Origin: Lutibacter citreus | GTDB taxonomy: Bacteria; Bacteroidota; Bacteroidia; Flavobacteriales; Flavobacteriaceae | Reading direction: 5' to 3' | Length of the DNA stretch: 64,000 nt | Assembly (NCBI RefSeq): GCF_003260195.1 | Contig: NZ_QEIH01000011.1 | Span: 1-64,000 of the forward strand | Shown here: positions 27,924-37,129 of the stretch, one piece after another | How the letters are laid out: every line of letters begins with the position of its first letter | Numbering within the stretch: position 1 is the stretch's first letter | The notes under the pieces: model-generated | What the model was told of the DNA's origin: nothing | Seen by the model: only the letters and a program-made list of their open reading frames with translations | Database searches by the model: none | Position numbers and translations under genes: made by a program

Positions 27924-28433
27924 ATGGAATCTAAAAAGAATAGCGACATTCATTTAAGGCCTAGATTTAAAATGGATTTCAATGAAAGCCAGCAGTGTTT
28001 AATCTCAAAATTTGAAGATAATTTAAAGGATGGAGATTGTAAATATTGCAGTAAAATTGTTGACGGTCATATTGTTATAGATGTTCCTAAAGCAGAAAAT
28101 CATTTTTGGTCTCCGCAATTAAATATTGAAATTGAAAAGGTTACTGAAAACAAAACAATTGTAAAAGGGTTGTTTGGACCAAAACCTACAGTTTGGACTT
28201 TGTTTATGTTTTTTCATTTTGCAGTAGCCGTTGCTTTTATTGGGTTTGCTGTAATGGCTTATGTTCAATGGAGTTTAAAAACGGATAATTCTTTTGCTTT
28301 AAGTATAGTAATTAGTTTACCTATAATATGGATTGTTATGTATTTTTTAGGCAGAATTGGGAAGCGTACAAGCCATAAACAAATGGATGAGCTTAACAAT
28401 TTTTTAATGAAAACGCTTAACAAAAAGAGATAA
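27924..28433 (+). CDS. conserved-looking small membrane protein, function unknown
   Basis: A 169-residue protein with a soluble N-terminal beta-rich part (about residues 1-90; two cysteines in DGDCKYCSK) and two transmembrane helices at about 95-117 and 126-146, then a basic tail. No catalytic motif or family was recognised. It stands alone, convergent with the next gene, with a short weak hairpin (28439-28463) at its end. Confidence 0.55.
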   Translation: MESKKNSDIHLRPRFKMDFNESQQCLISKFEDNLKDGDCKYCSKIVDGHIVIDVPKAENHFWSPQLNIEIEKVTENKTIVKGLFGPKPTVWTLFMFFHFAVAVAFIGFAVMAYVQWSLKTDNSFALSIVISLPIIWIVMYFLGRIGKRTSHKQMDELNNFLMKTLNKKR

Positions 28434-28438
28434 TATAA

Positions 28439-28463
28439 ATAGGCTGCCAAAAATAGACAGCCT
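28439..28463. terminator. weak hairpin between convergent genes
   Basis: TAGGCTG pairs with CAGCCTA, but no T-run follows on either strand. It is a possible terminator of limited strength. Confidence 0.3.
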
Positions 28464-28479
28464 ATAATTGATTAATTAC

Positions 28480-29997
28480 TTACTGCTTATTTTCATAAAT
28501 ACTAACAGTACCACTGTCTTCATTTGAAACAACTAGTAAATCTTTTCCGTTAGGGCTGTCTGTTGCAGGTATAACCAATAAACCTTCAGGAGCTTCATCT
28601 CCTGGATGAGATAAGATATTTAAAAATTGTGGAGCATTTGGGTTTGTAATGTCATATATAAGAACTTGATCATTTCTTTCTAACCCAACAAATAAAATAT
28701 AACGTTCATTACCAATATTTAAAATCTCTACACTTTCTGGCTCTGCTCCTTTGTCATCACTTCTTTTATCGTTATCATTAAATCTATCAGGACTTAAAGA
28801 AAGAGTTTCAGAGGCAATATTGTTACCGCTATCATAAATTAGATCTATATTTTCAGACCAAATTGAAAATGATCTGGCACCGTAGGAGTACAATTCATCG
28901 TAATCACCATCATTATCGGTGTCTCCAAGTGTAGTTGTAATTTTTAATCTTCCTAAGTTAATTTCATTTTGAAAATCTTCAGAAGCAGGAAAAGCAGTTT
29001 CATCTAAGATTAGTTTACTAACTCTTTCTTCTTCGCTAAAGCCATCATAATCTCTAGAATCTCCTTCATTTGCAGAAATTATATATTCAACTCCATTTAT
29101 ATTTACAGAAGTAATTGCATCTGGTTGATACATACTTTTTATAGGCCATTTTTTTATTTCTTTTGAACCATCTTTATCACTTGCGTCTATTTCATTGCCG
29201 TTAAGGTTATAGTCTTTAAAACCTAAAGGGTAAATATCTATAATAGATTTACTTTCTAAATTAATTTTAGCAATTCCATTATTTTCTTGAAGAGAAACCC
29301 AGGCAATTTTTGAGTCTTCAGAAACGGTAATGTATTCAGGTTCTACATCTTTTGCTAAAGTAGCATTAGGTCCAAAAACTCTAAATCCTTTATTTTTTAG
29401 GGCCGCTTCATCAGCGTTAAAATTTGAAAAATTTAAGGTAGTTGTAATCCCTTTTTCAATGTCAATAATACTTATAGTTCCTTCTGGATCAACAGAGTAA
29501 TCGTTATTTGGTTCTCCTTCATTTGCTGAGATTATTAATTTTCCATCTTTTGAAAAAGTTACCATATCAGGTAATGAGCCCACCGTAAATTCATTTATTA
29601 AAGAAGAGTCACTGGTGTTGAAAAGTAAAATTTTCCCTAAATTTTGTTTAATGTGAGATTCAACTGCAATAGCTAATTTTCCATTATTAACGGCTACACT
29701 ATTAGGAGAGCCATAAGCACTTAATTCAATAGCATTTTGTTGTTGAGGTACATCTAAGTTAGAGATGTTATAAACAGCTATCTGTTCAGATTCTACATTT
29801 ACGGTAAATAAATTTTTAGATATTGGATCAAAAGCTGTAATTTCTGAAGCGCCTTCTCCACCTATATTTATGGTAGTTTTATGTTGAAAATTTACATTTG
29901 TATTTGTAGGTTCAATAATAGGATCATTGTCATCACTTTCACAGCTTATTGACATTGTTATAATTGAAGCTAAGATTAGTTTACTTAAAAATTTCAT
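28480..29997 (-). CDS. choice-of-anchor I beta-propeller lipoprotein
   Basis: A 505-residue exported lipoprotein (lipobox SISC near residue 19) with a beta-propeller of the choice-of-anchor I type. The repeated signatures are DGKLIISANEGEPNNDYSVD, AITSVNINGVEYIISANEGDSRDYDG and AEPESVEILN. These proteins are thought to be surface-displayed, and some are annotated near alkaline phosphatases, but no activity is shown for this one. The C-terminus has no T9SS-type tail. The gene is monocistronic. Confidence 0.82.
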   Translation of the reverse strand: MKFLSKLILASIITMSISCESDDNDPIIEPTNTNVNFQHKTTINIGGEGASEITAFDPISKNLFTVNVESEQIAVYNISNLDVPQQQNAIELSAYGSPNSVAVNNGKLAIAVESHIKQNLGKILLFNTSDSSLINEFTVGSLPDMVTFSKDGKLIISANEGEPNNDYSVDPEGTISIIDIEKGITTTLNFSNFNADEAALKNKGFRVFGPNATLAKDVEPEYITVSEDSKIAWVSLQENNGIAKINLESKSIIDIYPLGFKDYNLNGNEIDASDKDGSKEIKKWPIKSMYQPDAITSVNINGVEYIISANEGDSRDYDGFSEEERVSKLILDETAFPASEDFQNEINLGRLKITTTLGDTDNDGDYDELYSYGARSFSIWSENIDLIYDSGNNIASETLSLSPDRFNDNDKRSDDKGAEPESVEILNIGNERYILFVGLERNDQVLIYDITNPNAPQFLNILSHPGDEAPEGLLVIPATDSPNGKDLLVVSNEDSGTVSIYENKQ

Positions 29998-30117
29998 ATT
30001 TCATTTATTTGTTAGCTGCAAATATGAAATAGTGTTTTTAAGTAAATGTTAACTAATCTAAAACTATCTATTAGTATTTAAAAAACATGTAAATTTAATG
30101 TTTCTAAAAGCTATATT

Positions 30118-30999
30118 TTATTCGTTATAACCAAATCGTTTTAGCTGACGTTTATCGCTTCTCCAATTTTTGTTAACTTTTACATACAATTCTAAATGAA
30201 TTTTTTTACCGAAGAATTTTTCCAAATCTTTACGTGCTTCAGTTCCTACACGTTTTAAAGAAGCGCCTTTATGGCCAATAATAATTCCTTTTTGAGTTTC
30301 ACGTTCAACCATAATTACAGAACGAATTTTAATTATTTTGTCGCTTTCAAAAAACTCTTCAGTATCAACTTCAACAGCATATGGAATTTCTTTTTTGTAG
30401 TGTAATAATATTTTTTCACGAATAGCTTCGTTTACAAAAAAACGTTCAGGTTTATCTGTTAATTGATCTTTAGGGTAAAATGCGGGTGATACAGGAAGCA
30501 ATTCAATAATTCTATCAAAAACACCTTGCACATTAAAACCTTCAAGAGCTGAAACTAAGGTAACTTCAGCATTTGGAACTTTTTCTTTCCAATACAATAA
30601 TTTTTCTTCAACCTGTTCTTGTGATGAAGTATCAATTTTATTTATTAATAATAAAACAGGAATTTTTGAATTTTGAATTTTATTAAAAAACTTTTCATCT
30701 TTTAATTCTTTTTCGCCAATTTCAACCATATAAATAAGCACATCAGCATCTTCAAAGGCAGATTTTACAAAATCCATCATTGATGCTTGCAATTCATAAG
30801 CTGGTTTAATAATACCAGGAGTATCTGAAAATAAAATTTGAAAATCTTCACCATTTACAATTCCTAAAATCCTATGACGCGTTGTTTGCGCTTTAGATGT
30901 AATAATTGATAAACGCTCACCAACCAATGCATTCATTAATGTAGATTTACCTACATTAGGATTTCCGATAATATTTACAAAACCTGCTTTATGTGCCAT
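30118..30999 (-). CDS. era: GTPase Era
   Basis: A 293-residue GTPase with an N-terminal G domain (GNPNVGKST at about residues 12-20, DTPG, NKID) and a C-terminal KH domain with IIGHKGASLKRVGTEAR that binds the 16S rRNA 3' end. It acts in 30S maturation. A -7 element lies 20 bases upstream. Confidence 0.97.
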   Translation of the reverse strand: MAHKAGFVNIIGNPNVGKSTLMNALVGERLSIITSKAQTTRHRILGIVNGEDFQILFSDTPGIIKPAYELQASMMDFVKSAFEDADVLIYMVEIGEKELKDEKFFNKIQNSKIPVLLLINKIDTSSQEQVEEKLLYWKEKVPNAEVTLVSALEGFNVQGVFDRIIELLPVSPAFYPKDQLTDKPERFFVNEAIREKILLHYKKEIPYAVEVDTEEFFESDKIIKIRSVIMVERETQKGIIIGHKGASLKRVGTEARKDLEKFFGKKIHLELYVKVNKNWRSDKRQLKRFGYNE

Positions 31000-31019
31000 A
31001 AACTTAATATATAAAACAG

Positions 31020-31027
31020 CAAAGTTA
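31020..31027 (-). promoter_or_regulatory. putative -7 element for era
   Basis: CAAAGTTA on the + strand reads TAACTTTG on the minus strand, matching TAnnTTTG, 21 bases upstream of the start. Confidence 0.5.
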
Positions 31028-31055
31028 GTTTAAATGTACGCTTAGTTCTTATAAA

Positions 31056-32246
31056 TTATAAAAAAGTTAATGGTTTAAACGATTTATTTAAAATGACTTT
31101 GTCGTCAACTTCCATCCAATTTTTAAGAATTGTAGCGTAAATTTGTCTAAAATCAACAGAATATTTTAAGTCACCATTGCTATCTAAATCTGATAAATTT
31201 GGCATTTCATTATAAATACCATTCTTTTTAAGGTTCTTTCCAATTATAAAAACATTATTTGCAGTACCGTGGTCTGTTCCATTGGCAGCGTTTTGTTTTA
31301 CTCTTCTTCCAAATTCAGAAAAAGTTAAAATTAAAGTATCTTTAAAGGTGTCGTTTTTTTCTAAGTCTTTTACAAATGCATCAATAGATTCGCTATAAAC
31401 ACTTAATAATTTTTCTTGGCGAGATGTTTGATTAAAATGTGTATCAAAACCTCCCAAAGATGTGTATAAGATTTTACAATCTACACCCGAATTTATAAAT
31501 TCAGCAGCCGTTTTAAGTTGATTTCCAAGAGGGTTATTTGGGTATTCTTGGGTTGAATTGTAAGTTTTTGATTTATTATAAATGTATTGAGCTGAATTTT
31601 CAGCAGCAATCATTGTTTTGTACAAATACCCTAAATTATGCTCACTTAAATGTTGATCGCTATGGTGTTCTAAAACTTTTTTAAAATACGGGTCTTGCGC
31701 ATTATAATAGAGTTGTTTTGCGTCTTGCACCGCCATTCCGTTTAACTTATTACCCTTCATAACCAAGGAAAGACTATCATCTACTTGAATGGCATTGTGA
31801 GGGGATTTTCCATAAGAATCTAAATATCTACCAAGCCAACCAGAGTTTAAATATTGGTTAGAATTACTGGCGGTCTGCCAAATATCGGTAGATCTAAAAT
31901 GTGAACGATTAGGATTTGGATACCCAACATTATTTATAACTGAAACATAGCCTTTATCGAATAACCTTTTAAGTGGCGCTAAGTTTTTATGAAAACCTAA
32001 TTCATCATTTATTTTTAAAATACTAGAAGTTTTCTGGCCAATTGTTGGTCGGTTTTTAAAATAAATGTCATTATTGTAAGGTATTACTGTGTTTAAACCA
32101 TCATTTCCTCCTGAAAGCTGAACAATTACTAAGCGTTTATAACCAGCTAAACTTAAATCTAATTTATTAAACGCGTTTACAAAACTTGGTACATAAAATA
32201 AACTACTTGCAAGGGCGCTATTTTTTATAAAATCTCTTCTTTTCAT
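31056..32246 (-). CDS. DUF1501-family exported protein
   Basis: A 396-residue protein beginning with a twin-arginine-like signal (MKRRDFIKNSALASSLFYVP). Sulfatase/alkaline-phosphatase-like segments (LVIVQLSGGNDGLNTVIPYN, TLILTFSEFGRRVKQNAANGTDHG) are typical of DUF1501. The function is unknown, although the fold suggests metal-dependent hydrolysis. It lies 10 bases after the DUF1800 gene; this pair is widely conserved as an operon in Bacteroidota and other phyla. Confidence 0.9.
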   Translation of the reverse strand: MKRRDFIKNSALASSLFYVPSFVNAFNKLDLSLAGYKRLVIVQLSGGNDGLNTVIPYNNDIYFKNRPTIGQKTSSILKINDELGFHKNLAPLKRLFDKGYVSVINNVGYPNPNRSHFRSTDIWQTASNSNQYLNSGWLGRYLDSYGKSPHNAIQVDDSLSLVMKGNKLNGMAVQDAKQLYYNAQDPYFKKVLEHHSDQHLSEHNLGYLYKTMIAAENSAQYIYNKSKTYNSTQEYPNNPLGNQLKTAAEFINSGVDCKILYTSLGGFDTHFNQTSRQEKLLSVYSESIDAFVKDLEKNDTFKDTLILTFSEFGRRVKQNAANGTDHGTANNVFIIGKNLKKNGIYNEMPNLSDLDSNGDLKYSVDFRQIYATILKNWMEVDDKVILNKSFKPLTFL

Positions 32247-32256
32247 AATGTTAGTT

Positions 32257-33633
32257 TTAACAAAGTTGATATTCAGGCAATGACATTAATTGGATAGTGT
32301 AATCTTTTGGGTTATCAAACAAAATTTCACTTAAAAGAACTTTAGCTTCATTACTTAATTTACTAGGTAATAGTATATTCTGTAAATCATTAGCGCTTAA
32401 ATTTCCGTAGGTTTTATTAAACATTTCCCAGTCTTGGTTTATTCTTAAAGCTCTTTTTTGTGATTTTCTTTTTTTTGTATATTGCTCATATGTGTCTTCA
32501 AATTCGGAAATTCCTGTTAAAGAAATAACAGCATTGTTCAATAATATTGAAGGTAATTTTAAACGAAGCATTAAAGTATTAGTATCAATCCAAGCTTGTC
32601 CCCCTTCCCATCCAGCAACATTTATTGGGTTTAATAATTGTTGGCCTAATTTTTTTTGAAGGTATAATAGCTGCTTGTTAAGTTTAAATTTTAGAGGTAC
32701 CGTATTGTTTATACCAGCTAATAATTCTATGGGTGATTTTATTTTGGTTCCCACGTTTTCTTCGTTATAAAACCATTTAGACATAAAAATATGCTGCATT
32801 AGTTTGGCAATATCATAATTAGGATAAAAAACATCAACAAGCTCATTTATATGTTTTGGATTTATATTGGTATTTACAAAGTAACCATAGATTTTTTCAC
32901 ATATAAATTTAGCACACTGTTTTTGCTCTAAAATTATATCAATAATTTCCTCCCCAGAGAACTTTCCTGTTTTACCAAAAAATTCTTTTTCACTAAAATC
33001 ATGTTGTTTATCTTTTAAAATGAAATCACCATTTAATTTATGATTCCATCCGGTAAAAGCTTTTGCGGACTCTTTAATGTCTTTTTCTGTATAGTTACCA
33101 ACACCTAAAGTAAAAAGCTCCATTAATTCACGTGCAAAATTCTCATTAGGACTTTGTTTTTTATTCTGTTTAGCATTTAAATACTTTAACATGGAGGCAG
33201 ATTTAGAAACTGCTTTTACAAAATCACCAAAATTTCCCAAAGCATTCTCTCTTAAAATATTATTGAATATTTGAATATGATAACTAGATTGGGCTTTGCA
33301 AACAAAATGATTTGCCCAAAATAAGGTCATTCGTTCTCTAAGTAATTCTTTAGAATTAAAAATACTATCTATCCAAGCTACATTTAATTCAATAATTTTA
33401 TTTCTATTATCTTTTTGAAGTTGTCTTCTTTGTTCTAAATTAAGTTTTTTGAAATTTTTATAACTTTTAACGTCATCAATACTAACTAAATTAATAGAAG
33501 TGCTTGTTTTAGATTGCTCAAATAGGCTTTTAACCAATGCTTTTTTAGACTTTTTTTGGAATTTAGATAATTTTTCTGGAGATAATCCAAATCCGGCGCG
33601 CCAATATAAATGCTGTATATGTTTGCTGTTCAT
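32257..33633 (-). CDS. DUF1800-family protein
   Basis: A 458-residue protein with the family opening HLYWRAGFGLSPEKLSKF and the core motifs RERMTLFWANHFVC, NENFARELMELFTLGVG and ESAKAFTGWNH. No signal peptide is visible. Its biochemical role is unknown; it consistently partners the DUF1501 protein downstream. The gene is divergent from the tRNA gene. Confidence 0.9.
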   Translation of the reverse strand: MNSKHIQHLYWRAGFGLSPEKLSKFQKKSKKALVKSLFEQSKTSTSINLVSIDDVKSYKNFKKLNLEQRRQLQKDNRNKIIELNVAWIDSIFNSKELLRERMTLFWANHFVCKAQSSYHIQIFNNILRENALGNFGDFVKAVSKSASMLKYLNAKQNKKQSPNENFARELMELFTLGVGNYTEKDIKESAKAFTGWNHKLNGDFILKDKQHDFSEKEFFGKTGKFSGEEIIDIILEQKQCAKFICEKIYGYFVNTNINPKHINELVDVFYPNYDIAKLMQHIFMSKWFYNEENVGTKIKSPIELLAGINNTVPLKFKLNKQLLYLQKKLGQQLLNPINVAGWEGGQAWIDTNTLMLRLKLPSILLNNAVISLTGISEFEDTYEQYTKKRKSQKRALRINQDWEMFNKTYGNLSANDLQNILLPSKLSNEAKVLLSEILFDNPKDYTIQLMSLPEYQLC

Positions 33634-33703
33634 AGTATTAGTTGGATGGTTATGCTTTTTAGACTATGAAAAGATACAAAAGTTTAATTATAAATTTAAA
33701 ATG

Positions 33704-33735
33704 TATTGTTTTATTGCTATTTAGTTGTATATTTG
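33704..33735 (+). promoter_or_regulatory. promoter of the initiator tRNA gene
   Basis: TATATTTG at 33728-33735 matches the -7 element. A TATTG at 33704-33708 stands as a possible -33 element about 19 bases upstream. Transcription would begin about 10 bases before the tRNA. Confidence 0.55.
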
Positions 33736-33745
33736 CAATCCAAAT

Positions 33746-33818
<73 letters not shown>

Positions 33819-33841
33819 CTATTTTTAAGATAATGTAAAAC

Positions 33842-33870
33842 AACAGTTTAGCTTTCTAAACTGTTTTTTT
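33842..33870 (+). terminator. intrinsic terminator of the tRNA-fMet gene
   Basis: AACAGTTTAG (33842-33851) pairs with CTAAACTGTT (33856-33865) around CTTT, followed by T's to 33870. Confidence 0.9.
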
Positions 33871-33911
33871 ATGTCTAATTTTAACAAAAGTCTTATCTTT
33901 GATAATCAAAA

Positions 33912-33931
33912 TGCATACGTTTTTGCATACG
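33912..33931 (+). repeat. two TGCATACG repeats before the recombinase remnant
   Basis: TGCATACG occurs at 33912-33919 and 33924-33931, 12 bases apart, just before the decayed integrase start. The spacing is close to one DNA turn and may mark recombinase-binding sites, which is inference. Confidence 0.4.
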
Positions 33932-33939
33932 ATTTGTCC

Positions 33940-34080
33940 ATGAAAAAAAAATATTCGAACCCCAAAATTTATGATGCCAATGGTGATTTATCTAAACGTT
34001 GGTATGTGTATTTTTCTTACTGAAATCCTTTAACAGGGAAGTTAAAAAGAGTTACTCCCTTCTATGATGAATTTTATTTC
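33940..34080 (+). pseudogene. decayed tyrosine recombinase (integrase) N-terminus
   Basis: From the ATG at 33940 the frame reads MKKKYSNPKIYDANGDLSKR, then WYVYFSY, then a TGA at 34021, then NPLTGKLKRVTPFYDEF. This closely resembles the N-terminal start of Bacteroidota phage-type integrases (PKIYD...RWYVYFSYRNPxTGK). The TGA replaces the usual Arg codon by a single base change (CGA to TGA). The core-binding and catalytic domains are missing. It lies downstream of the tRNA gene in the position expected for an integrative element. Confidence 0.75.
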
Positions 34081-34686
34081 ATGGATAATAAGTTGGGCAG
34101 TGGAATATTTACTAATGAAAATGCATTAGAAGTAAATTCTTATTTAATTGGAAAAAGAACATTTTTAGAACAGAATACCTTCAAAATAGTTGAGAAATTA
34201 AAAGAATTGACAGAGTTTGAGTTCTTAGTAATAATAGAAAAGTATTACGAATATTTAATGTTGTTTATAGATTTAACGCAATGGTTAAGTCAAAATGTAA
34301 AGAAGTACAATGGTGAAGATGTTCACATTAGTATTATAGGAGCATTTCATGTGTAATGTCAATTTTATGTAACACATTTAAAAGATATCTGTAATTACTT
34401 CGGAAGGTATTTAGATTTAGAAAAGGATTTTAATTTTACGGTAGGTGAGTTTGTATTGCAATACCTTCCAGATATTTTATCAAGGTATGCTAAAATTGAA
34501 GATGCTCAAGAAGAAGATGCAATAGAAATAAACGAAGAAAATGAGCAAATAGAGAACTCGAAGGAAGCGTTCAATCAACTATCGAAAGTACCTAAGCCTA
34601 AAAAGAAAAAACAACGCCCAATAGTAGATAATACTAAATTAGAAAAAATGATTTTGGAAGTTATTTTCAATGTTAAAACTATTTAA
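34081..34686 (+). pseudogene. helical mobile-element protein of unknown family, split by a stop
   Basis: The same frame as the integrase remnant continues through 34081-34356, stops at TAA (34354-34356), then reads on to TAA at 34684-34686. Translated through, it gives about 200 residues rich in helices and aromatic residues (LTEFEFLVIIEKYYEYLMLFID, cut by the stop after SIIGAFHV), then an acidic segment and a KPKKKKQRP tail. No family was recognised. The run-on frame suggests the stop is a recent mutation. Confidence 0.5.
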
Positions 34687-34698
34687 AACTAATATTAT

Positions 34699-34724
34699 GC
34701 GTCAAACATACGTTTGTTTGACGC
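34699..34724 (+). repeat. perfect inverted repeat
   Basis: GCGTCAAAC (34699-34707) and GTTTGACGC (34716-34724) form a 9-bp hairpin around ATACGTTT, and the loop allows an alternative AAAC/GTTT pairing. It sits between two decayed ORFs and lacks a T-run. Confidence 0.5.
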
Positions 34725-34732
34725 GTAATTTA

Positions 34733-35166
34733 ATGGAAAAACAATTATAAACTTGCGAATTTTGTCAGAAAAAATTCGAACCAACAAGACGCAAAGCTCA
34801 AAAATTTTGTTCAACAACTTGTAGTAGCAAGAATCACCATCACAAGAATAAAAAAAGGAATTCTGTTACTCAATAAAAATCAAAAAAACTTCTAAATTAA
34901 AGAAAAAAGGAAAAAACCAAATTGACAAAGTTAGAGCAGCCGGAGTTACTAATTTATATTTAGGAAACATGGTCTCCGATGCTTCACTTGCAGTACTTAA
35001 GAAAATGTTTACTCCTGAAGAAAATAAACCAGCAAATAAAGGAGACATTCAGGAATTTAAAAATTTGATAAACATCCGTTATTTTTTAGTTCATAACATC
35101 AATCCTGATTCGTTTCTAAACAGTCCTCCACATTTTGATGTTTGGACCTATCAAATACAAATGTAG
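34733..35166 (+). pseudogene. decayed zinc-ribbon protein of the mobile element
   Basis: ATG at 34733 opens MEKQL, stops at 34748, then the same frame gives TCEFCQKKFEPTRRKAQKFC followed by STTCS, with CxxC...CxxxC spacing typical of short zinc-ribbon proteins beside Bacteroidota integrases. That frame ends at 34876. A second frame, shifted at an A-rich stretch near 34870, continues KVRAAGVTNLYLGNMVSDAS and ends in VWTYQIQM at 35166. Reading both together is an inference; a premature stop plus a frameshift would have inactivated the gene. Confidence 0.5.
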
Positions 35167-35527
35167 ATTCTGGTAGTTCTTGATTGTGATCAAATTTCGT
35201 TATCGTATAACTCATATTCACACCATCTATACCTTTAAAAATCATAGATACTATTTAAATCTTTTCTTTTTCAATTTTCGATAAAATTTCAAAAGGCTTA
35301 TCATAATATTCAATAAATATTTTGTTTTTTACTTTTGAAAAAATCAATTTTAAATTATCTATTAGTTTTATGTATTCTCCATATTTAGTAGCTCTGCTAC
35401 AATCTAGAGTTATTAATATTTTTTTTGTTTAATATGTAACTAGTTATAGTATGGCTAAGTTCATCTATGGTACTAGCCTTTGTAGCCTTACCTAAAAACA
35501 TATTTGTCATTGAAACTACTATCCTTA
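35167..35527 (-). pseudogene. decayed minus-strand ORF fragments
   Basis: On the minus strand two fragments are readable. One starts MTNMFLGKATKASTIDELSH near 35510. A second, in another frame, runs LDCSRATKYGEYIKLIDNLK and ends KIEKEKI near 35255. The join needs a frameshift in the A-rich run near 35420-35430. Further down, MIFKGIDGVNMSYTITKFDH appears in yet another frame. The fragments have no recognised family. This fills the gap between the integrative-element remnant and the GH28 gene. Confidence 0.35.
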
Positions 35528-36961
35528 TTAATTTAGAATTAAGATGCTATCAGTTTCAATATCCTGCTTTACGTATTCTTTTTCACTTGTGCGAACGTTT
35601 AATAATCTGCTGTTTTTAGTGTTTTCAAATTGTAATCCAGGGCGAGAGTCGCTTTTGTGTTTAACAAACTCAACATTGTTTAGAGTGATATTTTTACCAT
35701 AGTTTACATAGAAACCATATACTGGATAATCTAAACCGAACATATGGTTGTATGGATAATCACCAGAACGCTCATTAATTTGGAGTTTTACCTCGGTTTT
35801 GCCTTTATAAGCTAAGGATTCAAACCTTATATTGGACAATGTCACATTCTCAACATAATGACCTTTATAACCTGTAATTGAAGACGTTATTTTACCAGAG
35901 TTAATGGCAGTAACATTGTTTATTCTAATGTTTTTTATAGTTCCTATATCGAACTTTGTTTTTCCTTTCCATGCAGAGTTACGGTTTCCAAGTTTAATAA
36001 ACAATGGCGTTTCAACACCATCCATCGTGATATTATCAATAGCTATATTTTCCATACTTCCGCCATCAACACAAAGTAAATCAATGCCTGATAATCCACC
36101 CCAAACCTCCAACAAGTGATGCATTTCCAATGATTTAGATGGTTTTATAACTATATTATTCATAGTAATGTTTTTGTAACCTCCAACAGAGCTGGTTCCA
36201 CATTTAAGAGGTGTGGCATGTGAACTTAATATACAATTAGTAATTGTTACGTTTTCACATTTCCGTTCACCTTCAGATTTCAAGACTATAGCATCATCGC
36301 TAGAATCAATTACACAATTACTAATAATTACATCTTTACATCCGTCTATATCAATACCATCGTTATTTAGATTACTATGGTTAAAAACAGTAAAATTATT
36401 GAATTTTAGATTGTCGCAATGAAAATACCGTTGCATCCAAAAGGCTGAGTTAGTTAATTTAATGCCTTCAATATTAATGTCTTGGCATTCTATCATTAAA
36501 AGACCAAATGGACGCGAGTAGTACATTTCTTTATCATTTTCTTTAGTGACATGAAAAATATCATAATCGCCACCAGGGTAGATAGTTCCTTCTCCAAATA
36601 TTTTAATATTCTTTTTTTGGTAAGCATAAATCATTGTGCGTCGTGGCGCTTTGTCTTCTCTTGAATTAACAACAGGGGCTATAAAAGGATAAGCATCATT
36701 ATTGTTTTCTCCCTGCCATGTTGCACCCATAGACAAATAAATGGAGATATTGTCTTTTAAATAAATAGTACCTGAAATCCATGTACCAGCTGGAAAAACA
36801 ACTGTTCCTCCCCCATTTTTGGAACAAGCATCAATAGCCTTTTGAATAGCTTCCGTGTCTGGTTGGCTATCATTTTTAGCTCCGAATTCAGTGATTATTA
36901 TATTTTGAGCAAAAACTGAAGTTGTTAAACTTAAGAATATAATTGTAAGTAGTTTTTTCAT
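35528..36961 (-). CDS. glycoside hydrolase family 28 protein (polygalacturonase-like)
   Basis: The start is placed at the ATG at 36961, where MKKLLTIIFLSLTTSVFAQ forms a signal peptide; the longer frame from 37006 adds a non-signal stretch. The 477-residue product is a right-handed beta-helix. It has the GH28 catalytic pattern NNDGIDIDG and SSDDAIVLKS, and the later LKCGTSSVGGYKN segment typical of exo-type members. It should cleave galacturonan or a related acidic glycan in the periplasm or outside. No SusC/D genes are adjacent, so it is not in a classic PUL. It borders the decayed element on one side and the cassette zone on the other. Confidence 0.85.
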   Translation of the reverse strand: MKKLLTIIFLSLTTSVFAQNIIITEFGAKNDSQPDTEAIQKAIDACSKNGGGTVVFPAGTWISGTIYLKDNISIYLSMGATWQGENNNDAYPFIAPVVNSREDKAPRRTMIYAYQKKNIKIFGEGTIYPGGDYDIFHVTKENDKEMYYSRPFGLLMIECQDINIEGIKLTNSAFWMQRYFHCDNLKFNNFTVFNHSNLNNDGIDIDGCKDVIISNCVIDSSDDAIVLKSEGERKCENVTITNCILSSHATPLKCGTSSVGGYKNITMNNIVIKPSKSLEMHHLLEVWGGLSGIDLLCVDGGSMENIAIDNITMDGVETPLFIKLGNRNSAWKGKTKFDIGTIKNIRINNVTAINSGKITSSITGYKGHYVENVTLSNIRFESLAYKGKTEVKLQINERSGDYPYNHMFGLDYPVYGFYVNYGKNITLNNVEFVKHKSDSRPGLQFENTKNSRLLNVRTSEKEYVKQDIETDSILILN

Positions 36962-37035
36962 GTTTTGAATTTTATGAATAATAAGTAATTTACAGACCTT
37001 TTGCAATCTTCAATTTTTAAAACTTAGTATGTTTT

Positions 37036-37067
37036 AAAAAAACAAAACTCCTTTTTAAAGGAGTTTT
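37036..37067 (-). terminator. intrinsic terminator of the methyltransferase gene
   Basis: AAAACTCCTTT pairs with AAAGGAGTTTT around TT, and on the minus strand the hairpin is followed by a T-rich run. It is 63 bases downstream of the stop at 37130. Confidence 0.75.
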
Positions 37068-37129
37068 TGAGTTGTAATTTTTATTTTTCAGTGCCTTGTG
37101 TAACGATTACCGGTATTACCAAAAGTTTT

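Noticed and set aside
34021..34023. TGA inside the integrase-like frame read as recoding (selenocysteine or readthrough)
   Set aside because: The usual residue here is Arg and CGA to TGA is one step. The recombinase core is missing, so decay explains it better.
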